A DNA stretch of 64,000 nt from the NCBI RefSeq assembly GCF_003287355.1, contig NZ_QMIM01000019.1:27531-91530 (forward strand). Direction: 5' to 3'. The position numbers and the translations under genes are program-made. Shown piece by piece: positions 17,378-29,092 of the stretch. Every line of letters starts with the position of its first letter. Within the stretch, counting starts at the first letter, position 1. This stretch comes from Halorubrum sp. 48-1-W (GTDB lineage: Archaea > Halobacteriota > Halobacteria > Halobacteriales > Haloferacaceae). The notes under the pieces were generated by a model. The model was not told where the DNA came from, made no database searches, and saw only the letters and a program-made list of their open reading frames with translations.

Positions 17378-18939
17378 ACAGGCAAGACCGACGCGTGGTG
17401 TCACGCGAGTACTTCTCGGACGAACGGCTCGCCGAACACCACTTCAGATCGTTCAACAACTTCCTGGGCCGCGGGATGCAGGAAGTGGTCGACGAGAAGG
17501 AGACGATAGATACCGATATCGGCGACAAGGAGGGCCAGGAACCCGTCTACGTCGAACTCGGCGACGTGCGGATGGTCACCCCCCGGGTCCGCGAGGCCGA
17601 CGGCTCCGAGGAACTGCTGTACCCCCAGGAGGCCCGCCTCCGGAACATCACCTACTCCGCGCCGGTGTTCATGGAGATGTCCATCGTGCGCGGCGGCGAC
17701 GAGGAGCCCGAGACCGTCGTCGACAGCACCGAGACGAAGGTCGGCCGGATGCCGATCATGGTCGGCTCCGACAAGTGTAATATGGCGGAGTTCACGGACG
17801 AGGAGCTGATCGACATCGGCGAGGACCCCGTCGACCCCGGCGGCTACTTCATCGTCAACGGCTCCGAGCGCGTGCTCATGACCTCGGAGGACCTCGCGCC
17901 CAACAAGATCCTCGCCGAGTACGACTCGAAGTACGGCGACGAGATCCAGGTCGCGAAGACGTTCTCCCAGCGCCGCGGGTACCGCGCGCTGGTGCTGTGT
18001 GAGCGCAACCGCGAGGGGCTCCTCGAGGTGTCGTTCCCCTCGGTGTCCGGTTCGATCGACTTCGTGACGCTCGTCCGCGCGCTCGGGCTCGAGTCCGACG
18101 AGGAGATCGTCCACCGCGTCTCGGACGACCCCGAGATCGTGAAGTTCATGCTGGAGAACCTGGAGGAGGCCTCCGTCCAGACCACGGAGGAGGCCATCGA
18201 GACCCTCGGCGAGCGGGTCGCGAGCGGCCAGGGGAAGAACTACCAGCTCAAGCGGGCGAACTACGTCATCGACCGCTACCTCCTCCCGCACCTCCACGAG
18301 GAGGGCGTCGACGAGGAGGACGTCCGCATCAACAAGGCGTACTACCTCTGCCGGATGGCCGAGGCGTGTTTCGAACTCGCCTTGGACCGCCGGGAGGCCG
18401 ACGACAAGGATCACTACGCGAACAAGCGGCTGAAGGTCTCCGGCGACCTGATGCGCGACCTGTTCCGGACCGCGCTCAACAAGCTGGCGCGCGACGTGAA
18501 GTACCAGCTCGAACGCGCCAACATGCGCAACCGGCAGCTCACCGTGAACACGGTGGTCCGTTCGGACGTGTTGACGGAGCGGCTCGAACACCCGATCGCG
18601 ACGGGTAACTGGGTGGGCGGGCGCTCGGGCGTCTCCCAACTCGTCGACCGGACCGACTACATGGGCGTGCTCTCTCACCTGCGCAGGCTCCGGTCGCCGC
18701 TGTCGCGGTCGCAGCCGCACTTCGAGGCGCGCGACCTCCACGCGACCCAGTGGGGTCGCATCTGCCCCTCCGAGACGCCGGAGGGACCGAACTGCGGGCT
18801 CGTGAAGAACTTCGCGCAGGCGATGGAGCTGTCACAGACCGTCGAGGACGAACAGGGGCTGAAACGAGAACTGGCGTCGATGGGTGTCGAGGGGATCCCC
18901 GGCATCGAGGGCGTCGAACGACAGACGGCGGACGACTGA
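17374..18939 (+). CDS. rpoB2: RNA polymerase subunit B''
   Basis: The 521-residue chain is the N-terminal half of the split archaeal beta-like subunit, including protrusion, lobe and fork regions. Visible landmarks are [57 protein letters not shown] and the fork motif [22 protein letters not shown] near the C-terminus. As in other haloarchaea the subunit ends soon after the fork and the rest is encoded by rpoB1, which begins 2 nt after the stop. The ATG overlaps rpoH. Confidence 0.98.
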   Translation: MNRQDRRVVSREYFSDERLAEHHFRSFNNFLGRGMQEVVDEKETIDTDIGDKEGQEPVYVELGDVRMVTPRVREADGSEELLYPQEARLRNITYSAPVFMEMSIVRGGDEEPETVVDSTETKVGRMPIMVGSDKCNMAEFTDEELIDIGEDPVDPGGYFIVNGSERVLMTSEDLAPNKILAEYDSKYGDEIQVAKTFSQRRGYRALVLCERNREGLLEVSFPSVSGSIDFVTLVRALGLESDEEIVHRVSDDPEIVKFMLENLEEASVQTTEEAIETLGERVASGQGKNYQLKRANYVIDRYLLPHLHEEGVDEEDVRINKAYYLCRMAEACFELALDRREADDKDHYANKRLKVSGDLMRDLFRTALNKLARDVKYQLERANMRNRQLTVNTVVRSDVLTERLEHPIATGNWVGGRSGVSQLVDRTDYMGVLSHLRRLRSPLSRSQPHFEARDLHATQWGRICPSETPEGPNCGLVKNFAQAMELSQTVEDEQGLKRELASMGVEGIPGIEGVERQTADD

Positions 18940-18941
18940 TC

Positions 18942-20771
18942 ATGGCACAAGCAGAACGCGAAGCGAAGGTGTACGTCAACGGGAGCCTCGTCGGGACCCA
19001 TCCGGACCCGCACGAGCTCGCCGACCAGATCCGCGAAGCGCGCCGGCGGGGCGACGTGAGCGAGATGGTGAACGTCTCGGTGAAGGATCGGACTCGCGAG
19101 GTCATCGTCAACGCGGACGCGGGACGCGCTCGCCGGCCGCTGATCGTCGTCGAGAACGGCGATCCACTGTTGGGCGACGAGGAGATCGCCGCGTTGGAGC
19201 GCGGCGACGTCGAATTCGAGGACCTCGTCGACCGCGGCTACATCGAGTTCATCGACGCCGAGGAGGAGGAAGACATCCTCGTCGCCGTCGACGAGGAGGA
19301 CGTGACCGGGAAACACACCCACCTCGAGATCGACCCTCAGCTGGTGTTCGGCATCGGCGCGGGGATGATCCCCTACCCCGAGCACAACGCCAGCCCGCGG
19401 ATCACCATGGGCGCGGGGATGATGAAACAGTCGCTCGGGCTCCCCTCCGCCAACTACCGGATCCGCCCGGACACCCGCCAGCACCTGCTTCACTACCCAC
19501 AGCTGGCGATGGTGAAGACGCAGACCTCCGATCAGATCAGCTTCGACGAGCGGCCGGCCGCCCAGAACTTCGTCGTCGCCGTGATGAGCTACGAGGGGTT
19601 CAACATCGAGGACGCCCTGGTGATGAACCAGGGTTCCGTCGACCGCGCGCTGATGCGCTCGCACTTCTTCCGGACTTACGAGGGCGAGGAGCGCCGGTAC
19701 CCCGGCGGACAGGAGGACCGCTTCGAGATCCCGGACCAGGACGTCCGGGGCGCGCGCGGCGAGGACGCGTACACGCACCTCGACGAGGACGGCCTCGTCA
19801 ACCCCGAGACGCGGGTCGACGAGTCCTCCGTCCTCCTCGGCAAGACGAGCCCGCCGCGCTTCCTGGAGGAGCCGGACGACATGGGCGGGCTCTCCCCGCA
19901 GAAACGCCGGGAGACGTCGGTGACGATGCGCTCCGGCGAGTCCGGGGTCGTCGACACCGTCACCCTGATGGAGGGCGAGGACGGCTCGAAGCTCTCGAAG
20001 GTGAAGGTGCGCGACCAGCGGACCCCGGAGCTTGGAGACAAGTTCGCGTCCCGACACGGCCAGAAGGGCGTCGTGGGGCACCTCGCGCCACAGGAGGACA
20101 TGCCCTTCACCGAGGAGGGGATCGTCCCCGACCTCGTGATGAACCCGCACGCGCTCCCGTCCCGGATGACGGTCGGCCACGTGCTGGAGATGCTCGGCGG
20201 CAAGGTCGGCTCGCTGCGCGGCGAACGCGTCGACGGGACGCCGTTCCAGGGCGAAGACGAGGCGGATCTCCGGGGGAGCTTGGAGGACCACGGCTTCAAG
20301 TCCTCCGGTAAGGAGGTCATGTACTCCGGCGTCACCGGCGAGAAGGTCGACGCCGAGATCTTCGTCGGGACGATCTTCTACCACAAGCTGTACCACATGG
20401 TGTCGAACAAGCTCCACGCCCGCTCGCGCGGGCCGGTCCAGGTGCTCACGCGCCAGCCGACGGAGGGCCGCGCCCGCGAGGGTGGGCTCCGCGTCGGGGA
20501 GATGGAGCGCGACACGATCATCGGCCACGGCGCGTCGATGGTGCTCAACGAACGACTGCTCGAATCGTCCGACGCCGAACAGGTGTACGTCTCCGCGGAG
20601 ACGGGCCTCGTCGCCGTCGAGGACAGGGAGCAGCGCCGCGTGTACGACCCGGTCACGGGCGACGAGGACGACATCCACGAACTCGAGGTGAGCTACGCGT
20701 TCAAGCTCCTGCTCGACGAGATGATCGCCCTGGGTATCCGACCGAAACTCGAACTGGAGGACGCGATTTAA
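18942..20771 (+). CDS. rpoB1: RNA polymerase subunit B'
   Basis: The 609-residue chain is the C-terminal half of the split beta-like subunit. It carries [32 protein letters not shown] and the nearly invariant [15 protein letters not shown] near residue 365, plus the hybrid-binding and clamp parts. The start [14 protein letters not shown] is 2 nt after rpoB2; the longer open frame upstream runs through rpoB2 and is not used. The zinc-type cysteines found in some B' C-termini are not evident, as is common in halophiles. The stop directly abuts rpoA1. Confidence 0.97.
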   Translation: MAQAEREAKVYVNGSLVGTHPDPHELADQIREARRRGDVSEMVNVSVKDRTREVIVNADAGRARRPLIVVENGDPLLGDEEIAALERGDVEFEDLVDRGYIEFIDAEEEEDILVAVDEEDVTGKHTHLEIDPQLVFGIGAGMIPYPEHNASPRITMGAGMMKQSLGLPSANYRIRPDTRQHLLHYPQLAMVKTQTSDQISFDERPAAQNFVVAVMSYEGFNIEDALVMNQGSVDRALMRSHFFRTYEGEERRYPGGQEDRFEIPDQDVRGARGEDAYTHLDEDGLVNPETRVDESSVLLGKTSPPRFLEEPDDMGGLSPQKRRETSVTMRSGESGVVDTVTLMEGEDGSKLSKVKVRDQRTPELGDKFASRHGQKGVVGHLAPQEDMPFTEEGIVPDLVMNPHALPSRMTVGHVLEMLGGKVGSLRGERVDGTPFQGEDEADLRGSLEDHGFKSSGKEVMYSGVTGEKVDAEIFVGTIFYHKLYHMVSNKLHARSRGPVQVLTRQPTEGRAREGGLRVGEMERDTIIGHGASMVLNERLLESSDAEQVYVSAETGLVAVEDREQRRVYDPVTGDEDDIHELEVSYAFKLLLDEMIALGIRPKLELEDAI

Positions 20772-23705
20772 ATGTCAATGCAAACACCGAAGGTGCTCGG
20801 CGGGATCGACTTCGGCCTGATGGACCCGGAGACGTACCGGGACATGTCGGCCACGAAAGTGATCACCGCGGACACGTACGACGACGACGGCTACCCGATC
20901 GACATGGGGCTCATGGACCCGCGGCTCGGCGTCATCGACCCCGGGCTGGAGTGTCGGACCTGCGGGTCCCACTCCGGCTCGTGTAACGGCCACTTCGGCC
21001 ACATCGAGCTGGCCGCGCCCGTCATCCACGTGGGATTCACGAAGCTCATCCGTCGACTGTTGCGGTCGACGTGCCGCGAGTGCGGGAAGCTTGCGCTCAC
21101 CGAGGCGGAGCGCGAGGAGTTCCAGGACCGGCTGGAACGCGCCGAGGAGCTCGGCGAGGACCCCCACGACGTGTTGAAGGCGGCCGTCCGGCAGGCCCGG
21201 AAGGCGTCGACGTGCCCGTACTGCGCCGAGCCGCAGGCGGACATCAAACACGAGAAGCCGACGACCTACTACGAGGTCCAGGACGTGCTCTCGGGCGACT
21301 ACTCCGAACACATCGCGGCCGCGATGCAGCCCGACGAGGAGGCGGACGACCCGGGCACCTCCCCCCAGGAGCTGGCCGAGAAGACGGACATCTCCTTGGA
21401 GCGCATAAACGAGATCATGGCCGGCGAGTTCCGCCCCCGCAAGGAGGACCGTCGCGCCATCGAGAAGGCGCTCGACATCGACCTCACCGAGGAGGACATG
21501 AACAAGCTGATGCCCTCGGACGTCCGCGACTGGTTCGAGGACATCCCCGACGAGGACCTCGAGGTGCTCGGGATCGACTCCGAACACTCCCGGCCCGAGT
21601 GGATGATCCTGACGGTGTTGCCGGTCCCGCCGGTCACCACCCGCCCCTCCATCACGCTCGACAACGGCCAGCGCTCCGAGGACGACCTCACCCACAAGCT
21701 GGTCGACATCATCCGCATCAACCAGCGGTTCATGGAGAACCGCGAGGCGGGCGCGCCACAGCTCATCATCGAGGACCTCTGGGAACTCCTCCAGTACCAC
21801 GTCACGACGTTCGTCGACAACGAGATCAGCGGGACGCCGCCCGCACGACACCGCTCCGGCCGGCCCCTCAAGACCCTCAGCCAGCGGCTGAAGGGCAAGG
21901 AGGGGCGCTTTCGCGGGTCGCTCTCGGGGAAGCGCGTGAACTTCTCGGCCCGGACCGTCATCTCGCCGGACCCCACGCTGAGCCTGAACGAGGTCGGCGT
22001 CCCCGACCGCGTGGCCAAGGAGATGACCCAGACGCTCAACGTCACCGAGCGAAACGTCGAGGACGCGCGCCAGTACGTCCGGAACGGCCCCGAGGCGCAC
22101 CCGGGTGCGAACTACGTGCGCCGTCCCGACGGTCGGCGGCTGAAGGTGACCGAGAAGAACTGCGAGGAGCTCGCGGAGAAGGTCGACCCCGGCTGGGAGG
22201 TGAACCGTCACCTCGTCGACGGCGACATCGTGATCTTCAACCGCCAGCCGTCGCTGCACCGGATGTCCATCATGGCCCACGAGGTGGTCGTGATGCCGTA
22301 CAAGACGTTCCGGCTCAACACCGTCGTCTGTCCGCCGTACAACGCCGACTTCGACGGCGACGAGATGAACATGCACGCGCTCCAGAACGAGGAGGCCCGC
22401 GCGGAGGCACGGGTGCTCATGCGCGTCCAAGAGCAGATCCTCTCGCCGCGGTTCGGCGGCAACATCATCGGTGCGATCCAGGACCACATCTCCGGGACGT
22501 ACCTGCTCACCCACACGAACCCCGAGTTCACGGAGACGCAGGCGCTCGACCTGCTCCGGGCGACGCGGGTGGACGAGCTACCTACGGCCGACGGCGTCGA
22601 CGACGACGGCCGGGAGTTCTGGACCGGTCGGACGCTGTTCTCGGAGCTACTGCCCGGCGACCTCTCCCTGGAGTTCACCTCCTCGACGGGCGACGCCGTC
22701 GTCATCGAGAACGGGGAGCTGGTCGAGGGAACCATCGACGAGGACGCGGTCGGCGCGTTCGGCGGCGAGGTCGTCGACACGCTCACCAAGCAGTACGGCG
22801 AGACGCGCGCCCGCGTCTTCATCAACGAGATCGCTTCGCTCGCGATGCGGGCGATCATGCACTTCGGCTTCTCGATCGGGATCGACGACGAGTCGATCCC
22901 GCCGGCAGCAGAAGAGCAGGTCGACGAGGCGATAAACAGCGCCTACGACCGCGTCAACGAACTGATCGAGACGTACCGTGCGGGCGAGCTGGAGTCCCTG
23001 CCCGGCCGTAGCGTCGACGAGACGCTGGAGATGAAGATCATGCAGACGCTCGGGAAGGCCCGCGACTCCGCCGGCGAGATCGCCGACCAGCACTTCGGCG
23101 ACGACAACCCGGCGGTCGTGATGGCCCGCTCCGGCGCGCGTGGCTCGATGCTCAACCTCACGCAGATGGCCGGCTCCGTCGGCCAGCAGGCGGTCCGCGG
23201 CGAGCGGATCAACCGCGGCTACGAGGACCGCACGCTCGCCCACTACGAGGCCGACGACCTCTCGGCGGAGGCGCACGGCTTCGTGGAGAACTCCTACCGC
23301 GGCGGGCTCACGCCCGAGGAGTTCTTCTTCCACGCGATGGGCGGCCGCGAGGGGCTCGTCGACACGGCGGTCCGGACCTCCAAGTCCGGCTACCTCCAGC
23401 GACGGCTCATCAACGCGCTCTCCGAGCTGGAGGCGCAGTACGACGGCACCGTCCGGGACACCTCCGGACGGATCGTCCAGTTCGAGTTCGGCGAGGACGG
23501 CACCTCACCGATCAAGGTCTCCTCCGGCGAGGGCGACGGGATCGACGTGGACGGGATCGCCGACCGCGTCCTGAACTCGGAGTTCGACTCCGACGACGAG
23601 AAGGAGCGGTTCCTCGGCGAGCGGACGCCGCCGACGAACCTCTCGGAGCACGCGGGACCGGGCCTGAACAAGGCGGACGAGCTGGGGGTGGAATCCGATG
23701 ACTGA
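20772..23705 (+). CDS. rpoA1: RNA polymerase subunit A'
   Basis: The 977-residue chain is the N-terminal part of the beta'-like largest subunit. It contains the clamp zinc sites ([20 protein letters not shown] and CPYCAEP), the catalytic loop [12 protein letters not shown] at about residues 524-535 whose aspartates bind Mg2+, [13 protein letters not shown], and the bridge helix region with [20 protein letters not shown]. Its length is normal for haloarchaeal A'. It overlaps rpoA2 by 8 nt. No intein is present here, unlike in rpoA2. Confidence 0.98.
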   Translation: MSMQTPKVLGGIDFGLMDPETYRDMSATKVITADTYDDDGYPIDMGLMDPRLGVIDPGLECRTCGSHSGSCNGHFGHIELAAPVIHVGFTKLIRRLLRSTCRECGKLALTEAEREEFQDRLERAEELGEDPHDVLKAAVRQARKASTCPYCAEPQADIKHEKPTTYYEVQDVLSGDYSEHIAAAMQPDEEADDPGTSPQELAEKTDISLERINEIMAGEFRPRKEDRRAIEKALDIDLTEEDMNKLMPSDVRDWFEDIPDEDLEVLGIDSEHSRPEWMILTVLPVPPVTTRPSITLDNGQRSEDDLTHKLVDIIRINQRFMENREAGAPQLIIEDLWELLQYHVTTFVDNEISGTPPARHRSGRPLKTLSQRLKGKEGRFRGSLSGKRVNFSARTVISPDPTLSLNEVGVPDRVAKEMTQTLNVTERNVEDARQYVRNGPEAHPGANYVRRPDGRRLKVTEKNCEELAEKVDPGWEVNRHLVDGDIVIFNRQPSLHRMSIMAHEVVVMPYKTFRLNTVVCPPYNADFDGDEMNMHALQNEEARAEARVLMRVQEQILSPRFGGNIIGAIQDHISGTYLLTHTNPEFTETQALDLLRATRVDELPTADGVDDDGREFWTGRTLFSELLPGDLSLEFTSSTGDAVVIENGELVEGTIDEDAVGAFGGEVVDTLTKQYGETRARVFINEIASLAMRAIMHFGFSIGIDDESIPPAAEEQVDEAINSAYDRVNELIETYRAGELESLPGRSVDETLEMKIMQTLGKARDSAGEIADQHFGDDNPAVVMARSGARGSMLNLTQMAGSVGQQAVRGERINRGYEDRTLAHYEADDLSAEAHGFVENSYRGGLTPEEFFFHAMGGREGLVDTAVRTSKSGYLQRRLINALSELEAQYDGTVRDTSGRIVQFEFGEDGTSPIKVSSGEGDGIDVDGIADRVLNSEFDSDDEKERFLGERTPPTNLSEHAGPGLNKADELGVESDD

Positions 23706-26400
23706 GTACGAACACGTCACCGACGACATGGAGGCCGTCGTGGAGGCGACGGAGCTCCCGAAGCGACTGAAGACCGAGGTGTACGAGACGCTGGAGGCGA
23801 AAGCCGACGAACACGGGGAGATCACGATCGAGCAGGCGACCGACATCGTGACCGGCGTCGAGAACCGGTACATCGAGACGCGCGTCGACCCGTTAGAGCC
23901 CGTGGGGACCGTCTCCGCGCAGTCGATCGGGGAACCCGGAACGCAGATGAGCGTTCCGTACGACGAGCGGGTCGTTGTCCGACGGAACGGCGAGACCGAG
24001 GTCGTCGAGATCGGCTCGGTCGTTGACGACGCACTTGAACGAGCCGAGACACGCGAGATCGATGGACACGAAGTCGCGCTCGCGCCGAACGGGCTCGAGA
24101 CGCTCTCGTTGGCTGACGACGAGACGGTTCGATGGAAAGCCGTCGAGGAGATCAGTCGACACGAAACGCCGGACGAACTCCTCCGGTTCGAACTCGAATC
24201 CGGACGGACGATCCGGGCGACGAAAGCGCACTCGTTCGTCACGCGGCGGGACAACGATGTCGTTCCCGTCGCCGGCGACGATCTCGATGTCGGCGACTGG
24301 CTCCCGGTGGTCGGATCGTTCGAGGCCGACGGGCCGGACACGGTCGACCTTCGGGAGTACCTCCCGGTAACGGACTACTGGTACACGTCGACGCTGACCG
24401 ACGGCGGCGTCGACGCGGTTCCGGGCGGCCCCGACCAGCTTCGGAACAAACGTGCGGCACTGGAAACGGGGAAGATCGACGAACGGAGCGTCTACCCGGT
24501 TGGTGGGACGGTCGGGTTACCCGAGCGATTCCCGCTCGACGAGGAGACCGGATTCTTCGTCGGCGCGTGGCTCGCCGAAGGCTCCCTCACGGACCACTAC
24601 GTTTCCGTCTCGAACGTTGACGAGACGTTCCAGGAGGGTGTCCGGACGTTCGCCGAGCGATTCGACCTCTCGATCAACGAATACGAGAACGATAGTGGGT
24701 TCGCTCGCGGCTACGACATCCGCGTGAACGGAACCGTCCTCGCCGACTTGTTCCGTGAGATCTGCGTCGAAGACGGCGAAAAAACGGTACCCGGGTTCGC
24801 GTTCGGTGCCGACGAGGCGTTCGTCCGTGGCCTACTCCGAGGGTACTTCAGCGGAGACGGAAACGTCGGACGGAACGCCGTCCGATCCAGTTCGACGAGC
24901 CATCGACTCACGGCCGGGATCGCACTCCTGCTCGCTCGGTTCGACGTGTACGCGACGTTCGGCAAGCAGGACGAGTCTCGGACCCTTCGCGTCCCGAAAA
25001 AACACGTCGCGCGATTCAACGACGAGATCGGGATGGTCGGTGCCCGTGGGAGGGAGCTCGACTCCCTCGCCGCCGCCGTCGAAACCGACGGTCCCGACGC
25101 GACCGACCAGATCCCGAACTTCGGGGAAGCGCTCCGCGAGGTCGCATCCGACGCGGGGATCCCGAGTCGACAGATCAACGCCGCATCGAACCGACAGCGG
25201 ATCGGGCGAACGCGGCTCCGGAACATCGTCGCCGAGGCGGAAGACGCTGGAGTCGACTCCACGGCGCTCGACGCTCTCGGACGGGCCGTCGACGGCGACG
25301 TGGTCTGGGACCGGATCGACTCGATCGAGACGGTGTCCTCCGACCACGACCACGTGTACGACTTCTCCGTCGAGGGATTGGAGACGTTCACGACGGCCGA
25401 GGGTGTCGTGACCCACAACACGATGAACACCTTCCACTACGCCGGCGTCGCGGAGATCGACGTCACGCAGGGGCTCCCCCGGCTCATCGAGCTGGTGGAC
25501 GCCCGGAAGACGCCGGACACGCCGATGATGACGGTTCACCTCGAGGGCGAGTACGCGACGGACCGCGAGAAGGCCCACGAGGTCGTCTGGTCGATCGAGT
25601 CGACGCGGATCTTGGCGCTCGGCGACGTCTCGACCAACGTCGCGGACATGCTCGTGCGGATCGACCTCAACGACGACACGCTGTTGGAGCGGTGGCCGAC
25701 CCACTCGGACCCCTCGGAGGTCGCGGGGATCATCACCGAGACCATCGAGGACTCGCTCGGCGTCGACGCCCGACAGGCGGGGACCGTGATCGAGTTCGGC
25801 CCGAACGAGCCGAGCTACCGCGAGCTCCTCCAGCTGGTCGAGCGGCTCCGCGACATCGTCTTCAAGGGGATCGAGGAGGTCGAACGCGTCGTGATCCGAA
25901 AAGAAGGGCTCGATGAGGGCGAGGAGTTCGTCCTCTACACGGAGGGGTCGGCCTTCGGCGACGTCCTCGAGATCGAGGGGGTCGACGCCTCGCGGACGAC
26001 GTGTAACAACATCCACGAGATCTACCGGAACCTCGGGGTCGAGGCGGCCCGCGAGACGATCATCGACGAGACGAAGAACACGCTCGAAGAGCAGGGGCTC
26101 GACGACGTGAACGTCCGGCACCTGATGTTGGTGGCGGACATCATGACGAACAACGGCGAGATCGAGTCGATCGGCCGGCACGGCATCTCCGGCTCGAAAG
26201 ACTCGGTACTCGCGCGCGCGGCGTTCGAGGTGACGGTGAACCACCTGCTCGACGCCGCGGTCCACGGCGAGTACGACGAGCTCGACGGCGTCATCGAGAA
26301 CGTCATCGCCGGCAAGCCCATCTCGATCGGGACCGGCGACGTCGACCTCCGGATGGGGTCGCGCGTCGTCTCGGACGGCGGCAAGCCGACGGACGACTGA
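23698..26400 (+). CDS. rpoA2: RNA polymerase subunit A'' precursor containing an intein
   Basis: The 900-residue precursor encodes the C-terminal part of the largest subunit, interrupted after Met84 by a 490-residue intein. The exteins join as SIGEPGTQM followed by TMNTFHYAG, a nearly invariant motif at the trigger-loop/bridge region, giving a mature A'' of about 410 residues. Downstream extein marks include [16 protein letters not shown] and [21 protein letters not shown]. Without splicing the polymerase could not assemble correctly, so the intein must be active or the gene would be lethal. It overlaps rpoA1 by 8 nt and shares its last base with the ATG of nusA. Confidence 0.97.
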   Translation: MTEYEHVTDDMEAVVEATELPKRLKTEVYETLEAKADEHGEITIEQATDIVTGVENRYIETRVDPLEPVGTVSAQSIGEPGTQMSVPYDERVVVRRNGETEVVEIGSVVDDALERAETREIDGHEVALAPNGLETLSLADDETVRWKAVEEISRHETPDELLRFELESGRTIRATKAHSFVTRRDNDVVPVAGDDLDVGDWLPVVGSFEADGPDTVDLREYLPVTDYWYTSTLTDGGVDAVPGGPDQLRNKRAALETGKIDERSVYPVGGTVGLPERFPLDEETGFFVGAWLAEGSLTDHYVSVSNVDETFQEGVRTFAERFDLSINEYENDSGFARGYDIRVNGTVLADLFREICVEDGEKTVPGFAFGADEAFVRGLLRGYFSGDGNVGRNAVRSSSTSHRLTAGIALLLARFDVYATFGKQDESRTLRVPKKHVARFNDEIGMVGARGRELDSLAAAVETDGPDATDQIPNFGEALREVASDAGIPSRQINAASNRQRIGRTRLRNIVAEAEDAGVDSTALDALGRAVDGDVVWDRIDSIETVSSDHDHVYDFSVEGLETFTTAEGVVTHNTMNTFHYAGVAEIDVTQGLPRLIELVDARKTPDTPMMTVHLEGEYATDREKAHEVVWSIESTRILALGDVSTNVADMLVRIDLNDDTLLERWPTHSDPSEVAGIITETIEDSLGVDARQAGTVIEFGPNEPSYRELLQLVERLRDIVFKGIEEVERVVIRKEGLDEGEEFVLYTEGSAFGDVLEIEGVDASRTTCNNIHEIYRNLGVEAARETIIDETKNTLEEQGLDDVNVRHLMLVADIMTNNGEIESIGRHGISGSKDSVLARAAFEVTVNHLLDAAVHGEYDELDGVIENVIAGKPISIGTGDVDLRMGSRVVSDGGKPTDD
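23950..25419 (+). mobile_element. Intein with LAGLIDADG homing endonuclease in RpoA''
   Basis: The 490-residue intein begins with Ser ([10 protein letters not shown]), has the block B TxxH element in RATKAHSF (precursor residues 175-178), and ends [14 protein letters not shown] then GVVTHN. The penultimate His and terminal Asn precede +1 Thr of the extein. Two dodecapeptide motifs, [12 protein letters not shown] (about 285) and [12 protein letters not shown] (about 378), retain the acidic metal ligands (Glu and Asp), so the endonuclease may be active. A-runs such as AAAAAACG near 24780 and 25000 and a lower GC feel contrast with the flanking exteins, consistent with mobility. The insertion site is the known A'' intein site. 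Confidence 0.96.
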
Positions 26401-26819
26401 TGCGCGTCGAGCTCTCCGACGAGGCGCGGCGCTACATCGGGCGGTTCGACGAGCTGACCGGGGTCGCGCCGAAGGACTGCCTCGTGGAGGGCGACCGGCT
26501 CGTGTTCCTGCTCCCGGCCGGCGAGATGGCCGCGGCGATCGGCCAGGCGGGCGAGACCGTCGAGGAGGCCGAACGCCGGCTCGGCAAGTCGATCGACCTC
26601 GTCGAGGACGCGGACACGCCCGAGGCGTTCGTCGCGAGCGCGCTCGCGCCGGCGGCGGTCAACGCGGTGACCGTCTCCGAGCAGAACGACCGGGTGGCGT
26701 ACGTGGAGGTGCCCGAACCGGACCGCGGCGTCGCGATCGGTGCGGAGGGGCGCAACATCGAGACCGCGCGGACGCTGGCGAAGCGCCATCACGACATCGA
26801 CGACGTCCAACTCACGTGA
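26400..26819 (+). CDS. nusA: NusA-like KH-domain transcription factor
   Basis: The 139-residue protein corresponds to the two KH domains of bacterial NusA, without the N-terminal and S1 domains, as usual in archaea. KH-type GxxG-like segments are seen in MAAAIGQAGETVEEAERRLG (about 41-60) and GVAIGAEGRNIETARTLAK (about 109-127). It probably binds RNA at the elongating polymerase. The ATG overlaps the TGA of rpoA2 by one base. It is followed by a terminator-like hairpin with T6, so it probably ends the operon. Confidence 0.94.
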   Translation: MRVELSDEARRYIGRFDELTGVAPKDCLVEGDRLVFLLPAGEMAAAIGQAGETVEEAERRLGKSIDLVEDADTPEAFVASALAPAAVNAVTVSEQNDRVAYVEVPEPDRGVAIGAEGRNIETARTLAKRHHDIDDVQLT

Positions 26820-26837
26820 CCCGGCCCGGCCAGCGGT

Positions 26838-26866
26838 GACCCGCGGACGGGTCGGCGGGCTTTTTT
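26838..26866 (+). terminator. Hairpin plus T6 after nusA
   Basis: GACCCG-CGGA-CGGGTC (26838-26853) is followed by GGCGGGC and TTTTTT (26861-26866). The T-run lies 23-28 nt before the next ATG, so it may also serve as the TATA element of the lipoprotein gene. Confidence 0.6.
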
Positions 26867-26888
26867 CCGTGCGTCCGCACGGACGAGC

Positions 26889-27716
26889 ATGAACGGACGC
26901 CACGTGAACAGGCGACACCTTCTCACGGCGCTCGGAGCCGTCGCCGGCGTCGGCCTCGCGGGCTGTCTCGGCGGGGACGCGGACGGCCCCTTCCCGGACG
27001 CCGAGTGGCGCGATGGCGCCGGGCTCGACGTCGAGACGCTGGCCACGACCCACGTCGAGTCGGCGGTGGAGGCGGGCGGCGTGACCCTCCTTTCCACCGC
27101 GGAGACGAGCTACGACGGGGATGACGACCCGAGCCCGTGGCTCCCCTCACAGGAGTACGAGTCGCGTTACGACCTCGAGAACGGTCGGTCGTATCTCAGA
27201 CAGGAGGTGACCGAAACCGGGGAGCCGGAGGTCATCGAACGATACGTCGCCGACGGCGAGGCGCTGTTCCGCGAACGCACCGACGAGGACGTCCGCTACG
27301 GTCGGCAGGCGGTCGAGCGCACGGCCGACGACTTCGCGGAGGCGCTCCGATCGGAGGCGCGCGTCGGGATCCAGGTCCCGCAGGAATCCGACGACTCGGG
27401 GGAGACGACCCACGAGGGGCTCGGAAACTGGGAGCCGCGGGCCGATGGCGACGGCGAGGTCGACGGCGCGCGGACCGCCCGGTTCGTCTCCGACTCGTTC
27501 GACGGCGAGCGGTCGGTTCCGGCGCGCGTCGAGACCGCGTCGGCGACCGTCCACGTGTTCGAGGCCGGGTTCGTCCCGCGGATCGAGCAGTCCTGGGAGG
27601 GTCCTCACGACGACGGGACGGCGACCGTCGAGGTCGACATCGCGTACCGCGACCGGGGTGTGACGGTCACCGAGCCCGACTGGGTCGCGGAGGCGCGCAA
27701 CGAGACCGAGGGGTGA
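26889..27716 (+). CDS. Secreted lipoprotein of unknown function
   Basis: The 275-residue precursor has an N-terminal NRRHLLTALGAVAGVGLAGC signal with paired arginines and a lipobox ending at Cys25, typical of haloarchaeal Tat lipoproteins. The mature part is acidic, with beta-rich segments such as AEWRDGAGLDVETLATTHVE, RSYLRQEVTETGEPEVIERYV and TATVEVDIAYRDRGV. This general plan matches haloarchaeal lipoproteins that resemble LolA/LppX-like half-barrels; that resemblance is only inferred. It is inserted between nusA and rpsL, genes that are normally adjacent, and has its own T-rich promoter element. Confidence 0.78.
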   Translation: MNGRHVNRRHLLTALGAVAGVGLAGCLGGDADGPFPDAEWRDGAGLDVETLATTHVESAVEAGGVTLLSTAETSYDGDDDPSPWLPSQEYESRYDLENGRSYLRQEVTETGEPEVIERYVADGEALFRERTDEDVRYGRQAVERTADDFAEALRSEARVGIQVPQESDDSGETTHEGLGNWEPRADGDGEVDGARTARFVSDSFDGERSVPARVETASATVHVFEAGFVPRIEQSWEGPHDDGTATVEVDIAYRDRGVTVTEPDWVAEARNETEG

Positions 27717-27730
27717 GTGGGGGACCGCCC

Positions 27731-27784
27731 ACGGGTTCGGCTCCGAGACAACGACGGGTTCGGCTCCGAGACAACGACGGGTTC
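27731..27784. repeat. 23-bp tandem repeats between lipoprotein gene and rpsL
   Basis: ACGGGTTCGGCTCCGAGACAACG occurs at 27731-27753 and 27754-27776 with a partial third copy to 27784, starting 15 nt after the lipoprotein stop codon. Confidence 0.92.
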
Positions 27785-27910
27785 TCGAGGGGGCTTACCG
27801 GTTCAACGGTCACGAGCGTCCGTCGTTTTCGATCGACGAAACGCGCGCAGATCCGTCGAGAGGTACCGCTCGAGCCTTCTGCGCGCGTTTCTCCGGGTGG
27901 AAAGACGACG

Positions 27911-27936
27911 CTTAAGTAGCTCCGTCGGGAAGGAGG
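27911..27936 (+). promoter_or_regulatory. Promoter box and Shine-Dalgarno of rpsL
   Basis: CTTAAGTAG (27911-27919) lies about 24-32 nt upstream of the rpsL ATG and GGAGG (27932-27936) lies 6 nt before it. The clear ribosome binding site is unusual among the leaderless-type genes of the window. Confidence 0.6.
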
Positions 27937-27942
27937 CGTACG

Positions 27943-28371
27943 ATGGCGAACGGCAAATATGCCGCCCGTAAGCTCAAACAGGACCGGCAGAAGCGCCGCT
28001 GGTCCGACTCCGAGTACGCTCGGCGAGAGCGCGGGCTCAAGAAGAAGTCCGACCCCCTCGAGGGCGCCCCGCAGGCTCGCGGGATCGTCCTGGAGAAGGT
28101 CGGGATCGAGGCGAAGCAACCGAACTCGGCGATCCGAAAGTGCGTCCGGGTTCAGCTCATCAAGAACGGGAAGCAGGTCACGGCGTTCTGTCCCGGCGAC
28201 GGCGCCATCTCCTTCATCGACGAGCACGACGAGGTCACGATCGCGGGGATCGGCGGCGCGAAGGGCCGTGCGATGGGCGACCTCTCCGGCGTCAACTACA
28301 AGGTCGAGAAGGTCAACGGCGTCTCGATGATCGAACTGGTTCGCGGAAACGCGGAGAAGCCGGTCCGATGA
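27943..28371 (+). CDS. rpsL: 30S ribosomal protein S12 (uS12)
   Basis: The 142-residue protein sits in the decoding centre of the small subunit. It has the archaeal/eukaryotic form, with [32 protein letters not shown] and the loop [18 protein letters not shown]. The KQPNSAIRK segment holds the lysines linked to streptomycin and error phenotypes in other organisms. It precedes rpsG with a 4-nt overlap and forms with it the remnant of the archaeal str operon. Confidence 0.98.
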   Translation: MANGKYAARKLKQDRQKRRWSDSEYARRERGLKKKSDPLEGAPQARGIVLEKVGIEAKQPNSAIRKCVRVQLIKNGKQVTAFCPGDGAISFIDEHDEVTIAGIGGAKGRAMGDLSGVNYKVEKVNGVSMIELVRGNAEKPVR

Positions 28372-29021
28372 GCGGGGAGGAAGTCGAGGCGGAGGCCGAC
28401 GCGGACGTCCCCGCCGACGAGCCGGACCCGGACGCGCCCGCCGCCAGCGAGGCGGCGACCGCGAACGCGAAGCTGTTCGACGTCTGGGACGTCACCGAGA
28501 TCGCCTACGAGGACCCCTCGACGAAGCGGTACATGACGGTGACGCCGATCGCCCACACGATGGGGCGACACGCGTCCAAGCAGTTCCAGAAGTCCGAGAT
28601 CTCGCTGGTCGAGCGAATGATCAACCGCTTGATGCAGACCGAGGAGAACACGGGCAAGAAACAGCAGGCCACGCGGATCGTCCGTGACGCGTTCGACGTC
28701 ATCCACGAGCGCACCGAGGAGAACCCGGTCCAGATCCTCGTACGTGCCGTCGAGAACGCCGCGCCGCGCGAGGAGACGGTCCGCCTGAAGTACGGCGGGA
28801 TCTCCGTCCCGAAGGCGGTCGACGTCGCGCCCCAGCGCCGCGTCGATCAGGCGTTGCTCTTCATCTCCGACGCCGTCGCCAACGCGACGTACAAGTCCAC
28901 CACCTCGGCCGCCGAGGCGCTCGCGAACGAGCTGATCGCGGCCGCCGACTACGACGCCAACGCCTCCTACTCCATCTCCCAGAAGGAGGAGCGCGAGCGC
29001 GTCGCCGCCGCGGCCCGTTAA
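28368..29021 (+). CDS. rpsG: 30S ribosomal protein S7 (uS7)
   Basis: The 217-residue protein binds the 3' major domain of 16S rRNA and organises the small-subunit head. After a 35-residue acidic N-terminal extension typical of halophiles come [54 protein letters not shown] and the terminal [17 protein letters not shown]. The start is the ATG overlapping rpsL; the frame is open upstream but runs through rpsL. The elongation factor EF-2 gene, which follows rpsG in several haloarchaea, is not present downstream. Confidence 0.97.
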   Translation: MSGEEVEAEADADVPADEPDPDAPAASEAATANAKLFDVWDVTEIAYEDPSTKRYMTVTPIAHTMGRHASKQFQKSEISLVERMINRLMQTEENTGKKQQATRIVRDAFDVIHERTEENPVQILVRAVENAAPREETVRLKYGGISVPKAVDVAPQRRVDQALLFISDAVANATYKSTTSAAEALANELIAAADYDANASYSISQKEERERVAAAAR

Positions 29022-29025
29022 CGCC

Positions 29026-29056
29026 CGGTCCGACTCCGGACCGACGGGACGCGTTT
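29026..29056 (+). terminator. Candidate terminator of rpsL-rpsG
   Basis: A perfect 7-bp stem CGGTCCG/CGGACCG with a 4-nt loop (29026-29043) lies 5 nt after the rpsG stop and is followed by GCGTTTT at 29051. Confidence 0.5.
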
Positions 29057-29092
29057 TGCGGGAGTACGTGTATCAGGTCGGCTGAGTGGCTT

